From: Styela clava
Taxonomy: Eukaryota > Chordata > Ascidiacea > Stolidobranchia > Styelidae
Direction of reading: 5' to 3'
Length of the DNA: 64,000 nucleotides
NCBI RefSeq assembly: GCF_964204865.1
Contig: NC_135254.1
Coordinates: 13,521,001 to 13,585,000, forward strand
The position numbers were made by a program, and so were the translations under genes. The notes beneath the pieces are model-generated. The model made no database searches. It had not been told where the DNA came from and saw only the letters and a program-made list of their open reading frames with translations. Position 1 is the first letter of the stretch; every line of letters begins with the position of its first letter. Positions 50,701-60,631 of the stretch are shown here, piece after piece.

Positions 50701-53700
50701 TTATTAATTTTTTTTTTTTATTAGTTTTTAATTATATATATATGAATATAATTGAAACTGTTTAAACAAAATAGCCTTCATTAATATTCTGCAAATAATG
50801 GTAGGAATGTTGTACACAACATATTGTCATTGAGGTTGTAAAATTATTTAAATAGGAAATAATAGGCAAAATAATATTTATTACTTATCGATCTTAAGAT
50901 CGATCTTAAGTCTGTGTGTGTGTCTGTTAGATGCACGCGATATCTCACGAAAGCGAGATTGAATCTGCTCCAGATTTTGCATGTGCATTCATCTTATCTC
51001 GGACCAGAAGCCTATTGATTTTGGGCGAATTATGTCGTATAATTAGCGAGTTATCAATCAATTATTGATATAGTGATCTAGATTTTTGTAAAGCGAGAGA
51101 ATTTTGAAACCCGCCGAGTGTGTGTGTGCGATGCGCAGTGCGCAAGTTACAAGAGCGGATGAATCGAAACTGCAGTTTCTGTTTTGGGGGATCCCCTAAC
51201 TATCGATCGATAAGTCTTCGGTTTCCAACCGATATTCTCGTTTATTACTTATCGATTTTAATCGATAAGTATGTTGATAGGTATTTGTCTGTCTGTTTGT
51301 TTGTCTGTTAGATGCACGCGATATCTCACAAAAGCGTGATTGAATCTGCTCCAGATTTTGCATGTGCATTCATCTTATCTCGCACCAGAAGCCTATTAAT
51401 TTTGGGCGAATTATGTCGTATAATTAGCGAGTTATTAATTAATTAGTGATGGGACACAAAGAGTCACTATGAAGTAAGAGCGCTGTTTTGGGGGTTCCCA
51501 TAACTTTCGATCGATAAGTCTTCGGTCTCTGACCGATATTCTCGTTGTTTTATTAACTTGAACTAAACATAGAAGTAAATGTTTTCTTCTTTCTTTTCTA
51601 GGATGGAAGCAGATCAAGGTAAGTTGTTTACTGTCAGTTGATATTAATTGTTACCATTGTGACAAATTTGATGCTAACTTTTGTTCTGAATATATCATAA
51701 TTAAGTGGCCACATACTAGAGCAGGGGTGGGCAAGGATTCTGAACCAGGGGCCAAAAATTTTGCCCACCCAGTCTGGCGGGCCATGTAAGTGTGACGCAA
51801 AAAGTTACATTTTATGAGCAATATTTACAGTGTTATAGAGCAAAGGTGGAAAACAATAAGCCTAGTGCCAAAACTAAATTTAACCGCAATCTCGACAAAT
51901 TCCTTAAGCTAGTTTGAGCTAAAACATAACATTTGGGTTTCAGTTTGGTTGTGGCAGCATCAGGCGGGCCAGATTGATTTACTCAATGGGTCGGATTTGG
52001 CCCTAGGCCGTACTTTGCCCATGTCTGTACTAGAGCTGTAAGTTTTCAAATATTCACCATTACTTTTTGTGGGTTAGAACTGTGAACATTGATATACAGA
52101 TGCATGAACAATGTCTGTTGATTATTTGCTAATTATGTCTGTGCATGTATTATTTGCAATTTGCAATTGTTTTTCCAGATCTCGTTCATACTCACCCCAT
52201 GATGACAGAGATCGACATGGCAGAAGACAAGCATATCAACATAGAAACAATCAAGGCTATTATTATAACAACAATCAGGGATATCGCTATAACAATAATA
52301 GAGGTAACATACATCGGCTGACACAATATACTTCCTCGATTCATTTGTCTGTACAGAGCAGTAATGTGTAATATACTCAAATTTTACCTGGTTGTTCACT
52401 CTGTGAAATTCTATATTTTTCGTATGAAAAAAGGCTGAAATCAATACACTGTAGATAATTGGAAGCGTGATGATAACCGGGTTTACAAAATTTCGAATTG
52501 TCAACCTTTTTAATCTGGGATGTAACCTAAACTTACTTTCGAAAACCATTTCTGACTGGTGTTAATGGAGATTGAGCTAGAGGAGTGATGTATACCTAGA
52601 TCATGATATATTGTAAGCCTGCCAACATCTCACGACTTGCTATCAAGAGAGCGAGAATTAAATGTATTCTATATTTGAAAAGATTATTTCAGAATGTGTT
52701 CTGGATAGTATATAGGATATCAATAAATTAGTGCCAAATGTATGTAAAAATCGTTGTCACATGATGACCCATTTTATATTTTTATGCACGGTAACAACCT
52801 AACTAATTGATGTTTTTTGAATTTTACCAGGATACTATCAAAACAATCGGGGCAGAGGACGTTTCAACAATTACTATCAGCCTCGTGGATATTTTCGAGG
52901 AAGATATAATAACAACTGGAATAACCAAGGATATTACAACAGGTGCAAATTACTACCTTAAAAGTCATTTTTTATGAGATATTATGAAATGGACAGCGTA
53001 CTTGATATACATTATCTTGCTTGACACAAATCGTTTTTAAGATCTCCACTGAGAGATAAATAAATAGATAGATTGTTATTAGGATTGGTGATTTCAAAGC
53101 TATTTTTTTGTTTGTTTTCAGAAATCAAAACTACAGACCACAAAGATTCAGAGATGATAGACACAGGTATTTATTTTTCACTGCATTATGGCAAACATCT
53201 TCATATTGTACCAGGATTGTATAGCTTTTCAGCTATTACCATAACTCTTATTTTTATTCCCAGTTCCTAACAATTTTCAAAATTCATTAATTACGCAAAG
53301 ATGATTACAGTTGCCTGTATCCCACCAGGTATTTTATAACTTTTGTTCAGACTTAAGAATACTCTAAATTTTGTATCGAACAAGTCATCATTTCATTCCA
53401 ATTATCGGAAATTTTACAGAAAAACAGTATACACTTTTCATACTTTTATTTAATCTAACATATCGATATATACTGAATTGAATAACTGTGAAATTCCAGT
53501 TAACCTAACTAGTTTTGGAGAATCTTCCTAAGAAACATCTAAAATATTCATATTTTCCAGGGATCGTTCTCGATCATATTCACCTGATCGTAGTAGAGAC
53601 AGAAGTGATAGGAGTTCAAGTCGCGAAAAAGATGATAGAAAATTTGTAAGTATTTGTATCATTTTGCAGACCAGACCATAGTCATGGAACGTAATATTTA

Positions 53701-55955
53701 ATTCCATGTTGTCATCTTATAGGCTGACAGAACTCCACCAAAAGATAAAACAGATAAAGAAGTCACTCCTGTTCAAGGTAAGATATACTAGTCTTTCATT
53801 ATGCAATCCAATACTGGTAAACAAGCAGCATCTTATACATACATATTACATGTAGCCTATATGTGACATTGGTCATAAAGTATGTTGTTGTTAGTTAGCT
53901 CTGTTACTTGTTACAGACCGTAAGGTTTTAATCGGGATTGCATAATGCCAAATGAATGTTTTTTTTGCATGTGGTGTTATTTATATCATTGCTTTGAACA
54001 AGCCTATTAGTTATGCATTTGATATCATAGACCAGGGTCGGGAACCTTTCATAAAACGAATATATTTTCAATTTTTTTTCTATGCGAGCCATAAAACGAA
54101 TTTGTACTCAAAAGTCAAAACATACAATGTCCCAATATACATTTAATGTGACTTCTGATGCTGCTTGTTGTCAAGCAGGTCTAAGTCTGGTTGATAATTG
54201 GTGACTGGTGAGGTTAAGTTTCATACAGGCATTGAGGCTTTCATCTGTTAATAAACGAGATCGCTGGTTTGTCTTAATGTTTTTCAAGTGTGAAAACGAC
54301 TGCTCACATGCATACGTGGATCCAAACATGGTCAATACAGCAATACACACTCTTTATTCAGTGTGTGTTAAGTGACAGGAAGCGCGTTCCAAGTTTTGAC
54401 AATCAACTGATCTGCGGGTTGAAGTTTTTTCATTTCGTACCATTCACGGTTGATCGCGAGCTCCGCTTGTTGTCGTTCAAGTGTTCCAAATTTGCATTTG
54501 GTGACTTGAACTTGTTCACCCATACGTCTGAAACCTTCAGGTCAGCAACTTCTGACTCAAAATTTCTGATGCAGACACCAGGGATGTAACTCAAGTCGAC
54601 GTCGTTTACAGCACACTCATGTGGATGAGTGATGAACTTTAAAAAGACTAATGCGCTCACGAAATTCTGCAAACCGCGCTTTGAATGACTGCAGGAGATT
54701 ACATGTGAAGCCAACTAGCTGCTGGAGATCGAAATTATGAGCAGGATTATTTGCAGTGATTACATCTTTGAAGTTTTTTAGCCTTTCGAAATGTAACAGA
54801 CGACCCGCTCCAAGATCCTCAATAAATAACTCCAGCCTTTTTTCAAATGCAAACAAAGTTTGTTGGAGGGATAGGATTGTATTTTCAATTCCTCGCATTT
54901 TCACATTGAGCTGCCTTCCTCCTGATGCCAACCAAATCCCCCCCCCCTCTGGATATTTAGATGCGTGGCACGTGTGAAAATGTCGTTTTACATTCGACCG
55001 TTTCATTGACGCGATTTGTGCATTGCATATTAGACAAACTAAATGATCTTTTCTCTCCACGAAGGCAAATTTCTTTGTCCATTCATGCTGACAGTTACAA
55101 ATGAGTGGTACAGAGGGACAGAAGGCTTCGTTGCTCCGCGATTCTATCACTTCGTGATGTCACAAAATATGTTCCAGAATCCTCTAGTTTTGTCACAATG
55201 CCTGCCTGGCAATTCTCTCACATAACATAGACAAGCCATATATGGCTCGCTAGCCATAGGTTCTCCCTGTCATAGACCTTATCTTAATGTAAATTTTCTC
55301 ATTTATTATTGTTTCATATTTGCTACAAGCACACAATGGCCAGCCATTGAGTTTACTTCTATATTTGAACATTAAAGTTGAAATGCTGTGTTTTTATTTA
55401 TAAGCAGTGAAGCATAAGACCAGTGTTTCCCCAAGTTCAAAGAACGCTTTACTTGAGTGTTCTCGGACGTAGAAATATTCCAAAACTTTTCAAATATTTA
55501 ATTCCAAAAACTTTGTATCAAGTTTCGCATTGTCCTACAAAATAAAATACAAAACAGCATCATGCAATCATTTTCATATTCTGCAATACACTATTCCAAA
55601 AATCTCCTAAGTTGACAATGGTTTGATCCTGGTTTTCAATCAAATTCACCCTGCACAGTTTTCATAACATGACATGCAACCAGGACTTTATTTGTGAATG
55701 ATGTCACTGCCAATTTATGTCATTCTATGTTTCAATAGTGCTAATGCTAAAAATACAAACATTCAAGTTGAAGGAATATTTGGTTATTAGGCATCTGAAT
55801 ACGAACAACTGTTTTGTATCATAGATGAACAGCAGTCTGCTTTGAGCCAAGAGAAGACTGCTTTTAACAATGACAAAGGGACAAGAAAAAAATCACCAGC
55901 TCAATGGGGGCACGATATGTTTGAAAAACAGGATGAAGAAGCAAAAGAAGAATAA
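26709..55955 (+). CDS. THRAP3: THRAP3/BCLAF1-family SR-rich protein, 29 coding exons
   Basis: This family acts in nuclear mRNA processing, splicing and the DNA-damage response. I joined 26709-26779, 29324-29518, 29928-30059, 30236-30346, 30423-30554, 30630-30816, 31521-31783, 32926-33060, 35147-35235, 35309-35802, 36109-36214, 36429-36506, 36862-36963, 38370-38483, 38881-39088, 39929-40015, 40355-40550, 40624-40733, 41818-42080, 42417-42538, 49815-50038, 50589-50625, 51602-51618, 52179-52303, 52831-52942, 53122-53166, 53561-53645, 53723-53777 and 55825-55955. Every junction is GT-AG and in phase, giving 1,341 residues. Order: RS repeats with an Asn/Arg/Gly/Tyr-rich block (1-170), a linker, a proline-rich block with GPDGK repeats (440-560), Lys/Glu tracts (835-936), a conserved core about 937-1065 (SYEERFVSLF, PRVDITKKSVRKF), a second RS and RG/YN-rich half, and a C-terminus SPAQWGHDMFEKQDEE. 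Human THRAP3 shows matching LHERFTKYL, RRIDISPSTFRKH and SPKWAHDKF. It is longer than the vertebrate proteins (about 920-955). I cannot say whether it is closer to THRAP3 or BCLAF1. Confidence 0.85.
27142..28860. mobile_element. Nested inverted-repeat element with CCGATATATCGG ends
   Basis: TAGAGCTCGACCGATAT at the left is matched by ATATCGGTCGAGCTCTA at the right. The subterminal regions are full of ATATCGG units. Bases like ctatttat flank both ends imperfectly. The related sequence at 13580-13650 looks like the empty site. Confidence 0.75.
27443..28551. mobile_element. Diverged relative of the 13859-15950 element, nested third deep
   Basis: ACTTGCACATAATCGACAAA and AATGACCCCGTAATTGCG match the left part of the 13859-15950 element. 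CGACTTTACGTAATT and CGTAATTACGTAA match its right part. It is shorter (about 1.1 kb), and the exact ends are uncertain. Confidence 0.6.
30968..31181. mobile_element. Short inverted-repeat MITE (copy 6)
   Basis: At 214 bp it has exactly the length of copy 1 and the same body. Flanks caaattat and caaattac match at 7 of 8 bases. It lies in an intron of the THRAP3-like gene. Confidence 0.8.
33690..33903. mobile_element. Short inverted-repeat MITE (copy 7)
   Basis: It contains GTGTACCAGGTTAGGGTTAGG and, at the right, TTGGTACACATACTTCT. Both ends are decayed, so the borders are approximate. Confidence 0.65.
41400..41715. mobile_element. Possible small inverted-repeat element
   Basis: GGACTGGGC at the left and GCCCAGTCC at the right are exact inverted repeats about 300 bp apart, with GATTCGAAT-like text just inside both ends. 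No target duplication is seen. Confidence 0.4.
44465..49041. mobile_element. Nested hAT-like element, 4.6 kb
   Basis: It starts CAGTGTTCACTATTAGCGC and ends GCTTAGAGTTAACACTG. A perfect 8-bp duplication, gttcacag, flanks it at 44457-44464 and 49042-49049. GCACTTTCGCA-type motifs repeat near both ends. Inside lie a tandem array and AT-rich filler, but no recognisable transposase. Confidence 0.88.
46180..46665. repeat. Tandem array, five units of about 105 bp
   Basis: Each unit carries CCGAAAATACAAGGTTATAT, then TTTTGTTACATTTAAAATAA and TTAATTTAGATCATATTTT. The middle units are nearly identical and the outer two are diverged. A single related unit is found at 14530-14600 in another hAT-like element. 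Confidence 0.85.
50880..51546. repeat. Tandem dimer of a roughly 300-360 bp repeat
   Basis: Two units each start near TTATTACTTATCGAT and carry GTTAGATGCACGCGATATCT and ATTTTGCATGTGCATTCATC. Each ends at TCGATCGATAAGTCTTCGGT followed by CCGATATTCTCGTT. The units differ by small indels, including a GTGTGT run. The origin class is unclear; no terminal inverted repeat or duplication was found. Confidence 0.75.
51722..52027. mobile_element. hAT-like MITE, 306 bp
   Basis: It starts CAGGGGTGGGCAAGG and ends CTTTGCCCATGTCTG. A perfect 8-bp duplication, tactagag, flanks it at 51714-51721 and 52028-52035. Confidence 0.9.
54033..55269 (-). mobile_element. Truncated hAT transposon with a BED-type zinc-finger remnant
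   Basis: The element starts CAGGGTCGGGAACCT and ends ATAGGTTCTCCCTG. A perfect 8-bp duplication, tcatagac, flanks it at 54025-54032 and 55270-55277. On the minus strand an open frame at 54617-55150 lacks a proper ATG but reads FVERKDHLVCLICNAQIAS, then NVKRHFHTCHASKYPEGGG. This is the C2H2/BED finger at the N-terminus of hAT transposases and of host proteins derived from them. The DDE core and dimerisation region are absent, so it is a non-autonomous relic. It lies antisense within the last intron of the THRAP3-like gene. Confidence 0.88.
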
Positions 55956-56927
55956 ATTTGTGATTTCGAAAAACTAGTACGATTGTTTCACAAATTTGCA
56001 TTCTAAATAAGTGTAGAGCTTTAGCAATTTTTGTAGTTTTCTACGGAATTGGCAATACTGAGTTTTGAGCTTGCAAATATCATCATAAACGTATGCTAAA
56101 TCATGATTTATGTAGTGTTTAAAAATGTTTCAACCAGAAGGTGCTGTTCGATCTGAAAATAATTTTGTTTATGAAGCCATAACGAAAGATGAATTGTAGT
56201 TTAATTACAATTGCAATGATTTTTCAACTTGTGTTCACATTTTGCCAGATTGCTCTTTTAAAAAATATAGCAATATGTTTTGTTATATTGGTGTTTCCTT
56301 TCTGGCTAGTAGGCTATAAGGAAGTTGTCTTATGTGGATTAATTGTTGAGAATACTGTTTTGGATGAATTTTGATTGCTGTATATATGTTGCCTGTTGAG
56401 TTCTGTTTGTTTATTAATTTGCTTTTACAATGAATAATGTGGCACCAGTCCAATTTTTATTGTACATTTTAATCGTCAACACTGTAGGATTTTAAATCCT
56501 AACCATGTGTGTGCATATCTTTCATCTCGATTTAACCATGAAAATAAAAGATGTTTGAAATTATGTTTTGTGCTTTGTACAAGTCTTTTGGTTGGATGTA
56601 TATGGCAGTTGGATGTATATAAGTTGAAAGTGTGGATGGGTGATGTAGCTAAGCGGTCTAAATATTGCAAGATATTTAAATACTTTGCTGATCATGCCCA
56701 GATGGACCCATATACTTCTTCTGCACAGATACTGTTGAATATTGGACATTGCTCTCATAAAGTACTACCTACAGTGACTAGTTGTATGTAACTTATTAGT
56801 CTTTCCCGTAGTATTTACGATAATAACTTCCAACCAAAACAGATTTGACAAATTTTGTTTTTGAAATGATAGATCAGATTATACTAGTTACCACCCACTT
56901 CAATCTACAAATTTATGCACAGATTCG

Positions 56928-56952
56928 AATAAAAGTTCAGCATTATTTTATT
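56928..56952. other. Facing polyadenylation signals of the THRAP3-like (+) and GGT-like (-) genes
   Basis: AATAAA on the plus strand lies at 56928-56933, and AATAAA on the minus strand at 56947-56952 (97 nt after the GGT-like stop). An earlier plus-strand AATAAA is at 56543-56548. The two genes are convergent, so their transcript ends probably touch or overlap here. Confidence 0.45.
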
Positions 56953-57048
56953 CGGTTGCAACATAATTGTGACTTGAACATATTAAGAAGATTTTTAAAA
57001 TGAAAGGCCATGGTAATAACATTATTGCACTTTACATATGAAACAGTT

Positions 57049-60000
57049 TTAATATCCATAGGCCGCCCCATCGCATCTGGGATCAGAACCAGCCCAAAGA
57101 ACCTTTCCCAGGTTCTCCTTATCAAAACCATCTGCATCCCAGAATGAACCTGTGGCAATTGCTTGTCCTTTTCCGAAAGGAAATCTATCTAGCCCACAAA
57201 TTGGTCCTTCCAACTTGTGCCCCAATTTTCGAAGTTTCTCCAAGGTATCAACTGGAATACCTTCTTCAAAATAAACTGGAGTATCATTTGGTGAAACTCT
57301 AATTCTTGGGTGATCAAGAGCTTCTTGTGGATTCATGTTGAATTCAACACAGTTTAATAAAACCTAGACAAAAATTTATGTTGTATGAACTAACCCAAGT
57401 TACATGGAAAATATACATACTGTAAGTCCTTATAAATCCTTCATAAATAACCTATTTATATGCATGGTATCGGCCAAATAAGGGCTGCCCAACAAGTAGT
57501 ATGTTCATATCTTAAATTGGATCTGCTCAAGCTTTAAAATGGGAAAATAGAACGGATAGAAGATATCCTTACTTGGACGTGACCTTGTGGTTGCATAAAA
57601 GCTCCCATTACACCAAAACTCATCAATAATTCTCCTGTTGTTGAATCAGTTAGCATTCCCGGTATAATAGTGTGGTATGTTCTTTTGCCTGGTGCTGCAA
57701 CATTTGGGTGATCTGGATCCAGACTAAAATTTGCTCCCCTGTTTTGAAGAGTAAACCCACATCCTTCTGGCACTATTCCTGTCCCAAATCCTTCATAATT
57801 ACTGTTTATAAATGAACAGGCATTTCGGTCTTTATCAACAACAGTAAAGTAAACTGTATCTTTACCAAAATTTTGTGGATGACCTGTTGTACAAAAAGTT
57901 GATGCTGTGTATTTTAAAACGATGCAGAAAAAATTTGCTAATAAAACTGCTTTTTACATGGCTCGTGATGCTAAGCGTTAGGAATACACTCGCCACCGCA
58001 CCTCTGATTACTCTGCGAGGGTTCACAGGTTCGAATCCTAAACGGGGATAGTTATGTGCAAGAGGATTGCTTAGGCTTACCATACGTCCCGCTTTTCAGA
58101 ATATGCGCATGTAATTTCGATAACAATATGGTCAGTGAATTTACAAAATCACAGCCGAGGGGTCGTTGTGATTTTGAGGCGTCCCGATTTGAAGCCACAA
58201 AAATATGGTAACCCTAGGATTGCTGGACTCCACGCCGCCGTAGGGTGGTTCACCAATAACTAACTAATCCCATACCCAACATGGACTGGTAACCGGATGA
58301 GAGGCAGTCGTTCGCCATATGGTTAAACTGTCTTATCGACTTTCCTCTCCCCGGGATAAATGTGTAAATCCTATCCTAACAACATATTGATTCAAGTGAA
58401 AAACATCTATGACTGTTATACCAGCATCAGGCATTTTGATCACACAATTCTCTTTGATCAATTTTGCTCTTTCTTTTCCATACTCTTTACTGAGTAGACC
58501 TTCAATGGGAACTTGACTTTTTGAGGGATCAGCAACATATGCCACTCCATCTGCAAATCCAACTTTTAGGGCTTCGATAAGGATGTGAAGATATTCAGGT
58601 GAATCTGGTTTGTGTTGCTTCAGATCAAAATTTTTCAAAATGTTAAGCGTTATGAGAGCAACAATGCCTTGACTATTTGGGGCAGTTTCCCAAAGAGTGA
58701 TGTCTGAAAAAAGATTGAATATGCAATTTATGCCATACAGTTTTGAAATATTTAAAAGCAAACTTGCAAATCAAATGTTTTTAGTGAAAGCTTGGACGAA
58801 AATTTGCCATACAGTTTTGAAATTTTTAAAAGCAAATTTGCAAATCAAATGTTTTTACTGGACGAAAAATTTGCTGCATTCAAAAAAAGGAACAAAACTA
58901 CTAAGATGATGAAAAACAGCATTTCTACATTCAAAAAATGGTTCATATTTGCTAAATTTATATAAATAGTGAAAATACCCTTGTAGGCTATTGATAAAGG
59001 GTTTTCAAAACTTGACTCATTTGCAAGAAGATCTTCTTGTTCCATTACTCCATCAAATTTCTTGACTGCTGCAACAATTGCATCTGCAACCCACCCCTCA
59101 TAGAAACCTTTCTTTCCTTTTTCCGACAACTCCTCTATGACTCTAGCGAGATTTGGATTTTTGAAAATTTCACCATGTTTTGGAGCCGAAAAAATTACTG
59201 ATCCATCACTTGACTGATGTTTTATTAGCATATTTCTTCCATGAGTGTTATTGGAATTCAGTAAGATCTTTTCTCCCCTTCCCCATGAGGAGGAAGTGTG
59301 TGGACCAGCTACTGGAAATCCATTTCTCGCAAGATCAATCGCTGGATTCAATATTTCCTGAAAGCAATTAATATAAATATTTTATTCTGATCCCAACATG
59401 CAGAATAGAATCATCTTTATGCGCAAATTATTTTTCACGCTGGAAAAACAAAATTCTCAACATTGAGTCAAATTTGACATCATATTTTTAACTTGTGTTT
59501 GGCATACCCCGTTCCATAACAAATTTTTTCTTATTTTGTCAGTTTTCACTGTTTCTTGCCCAGTTTTGTTAACGCATTCCACAAGTCCATAACATTTTAA
59601 TTTGAGGACATATTGCATTAAATATGTTGCTGCCAAATTAAAAAAAAAAAAGAACATGGTGTTTCTGTTTTACAAATTGCACAGCAAATTAAACTACGAT
59701 TCATGGAACTATTCAAGGCATGCTTTGAATAAAAATATAATTTATGAATACACCTACTCAACCTTAAAACTCAAAAAGCCTGTTTGTTTGTGCAGTTAAA
59801 ATTACACAGACAGGTTATTTCATATTAGTAAAATTAAATTCTACGGCATGCAAGACAGTTTACCTTCAGTGATAATTTTCCACTGCCAAACTTTTCCACA
59901 CAATCAATCCAACCTGCAGCTGCACCAGGGACAGTAACAGCAAGTCCATGAATCTTTGGAAATCCAGTTTCTTTATCAAACCCCTTTGAGTTCAACATGT

Positions 60001-60631
60001 CTAAAGTTAGATTTTTCGGTGATCTTCCACTGGCGTTCATCGCTTTCACAGACTGATTTTTATTGTCAAAGAAAAGGCAGAAAGCATCTCCTCCTAATCC
60101 TAGTAACACAAAATGTGTCAAGTATTAATAATTAAATCATGATTTTTTTAATACAAGCTTATTATATTATTTTTAACAAGATCAAATTTACTTTGTTGGC
60201 ACTATTCATTATCATAGTACACCACACTGGTATGAAAGATTATTATAGCCACAAGGTGATATTGGCCTGAATACTACATGGTAAAAATGATCTTCAAATT
60301 GAAAATAAAACACATCACCATCATTTTATAATAATTCAACCAACTTTTTTTCAAATCGAGGTAATACAGTATTAGATGTCAAGTATGCTACAAATGCAAT
60401 ATTCTTCGACAAATTTCACAATAAATTTAAATCAAGGAGAGCATGTATAACTGTACCTGTCGAGCAAGGTTCTGTTACATTCAGAGCTGCTGCCATGGCA
60501 ACAGCTGCATCTGCAGCATTCCCACCTTTCTTCAATATATCAACACCAATTTGTGAAGCAAGTGGTTGACTGGAAGCAGCACAGCCATGTAAACAAGTTA
60601 TAACTGACCGATTTGATATGTAATTTGCCAT
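57049..60631 (-). CDS. Gamma-glutamyltransferase-like protein of the YwrD type
   Basis: This is an Ntn-hydrolase of the gamma-glutamyltranspeptidase family, which cleaves or transfers gamma-glutamyl groups, as in glutathione. Six exons join in frame: 60457-60631, 59864-60099, 58979-59357, 58422-58703, 57573-57883 and 57049-57363, giving 565 residues. The N-terminal part has [20 protein letters not shown], then [11 protein letters not shown] and [20 protein letters not shown]. The small-subunit start shows [13 protein letters not shown]; Thr367 aligns with the catalytic threonine of bacterial GGT by its distance from VVD. The block [20 protein letters not shown], then [15 protein letters not shown] and the C-terminal [15 protein letters not shown], is typical of the bacterial YwrD group rather than animal membrane GGT1. 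There is no signal or anchor segment, so it is likely cytosolic. The start is the ATG of MANYISNRS. Intron 4 holds a SINE with a nested MITE. Confidence 0.88.
57955..58381 (+). mobile_element. tRNA-derived SINE (copy 2), interrupted
   Basis: It shares GCTAAGCGTTAGGAATAC, AGGTTCGAATCC and GTAAATCCTATCCTAA with the SINE at 5489-5848. It is split at 58072-58216 by a hAT-like MITE, and the 5' end is worn. It lies in intron 4 of the GGT-like gene. Confidence 0.85.
58072..58216. mobile_element. hAT-like MITE inside the SINE, 145 bp
   Basis: The ends TAGGCTTACCATA and TATGGTAACCCTA are inverted. CGTCCCG occurs near both. The perfect 8-bp duplication ggattgct is made of SINE sequence (58064-58071 and 58217-58224). 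Confidence 0.92.

Noticed and set aside
54617..55150. A host gene of the ZBED/EPM2AIP1 type
   Set aside because: It lies entirely between perfect transposon borders, has no good ATG and lacks the rest of the domain structure.
26709..55955. Splitting the SR-rich region into two genes at the 7.3-kb intron
   Set aside because: Exon phases match across the intron, and the human family has both an N-terminal and a C-terminal RG-rich part in the same order, with the conserved core between them.
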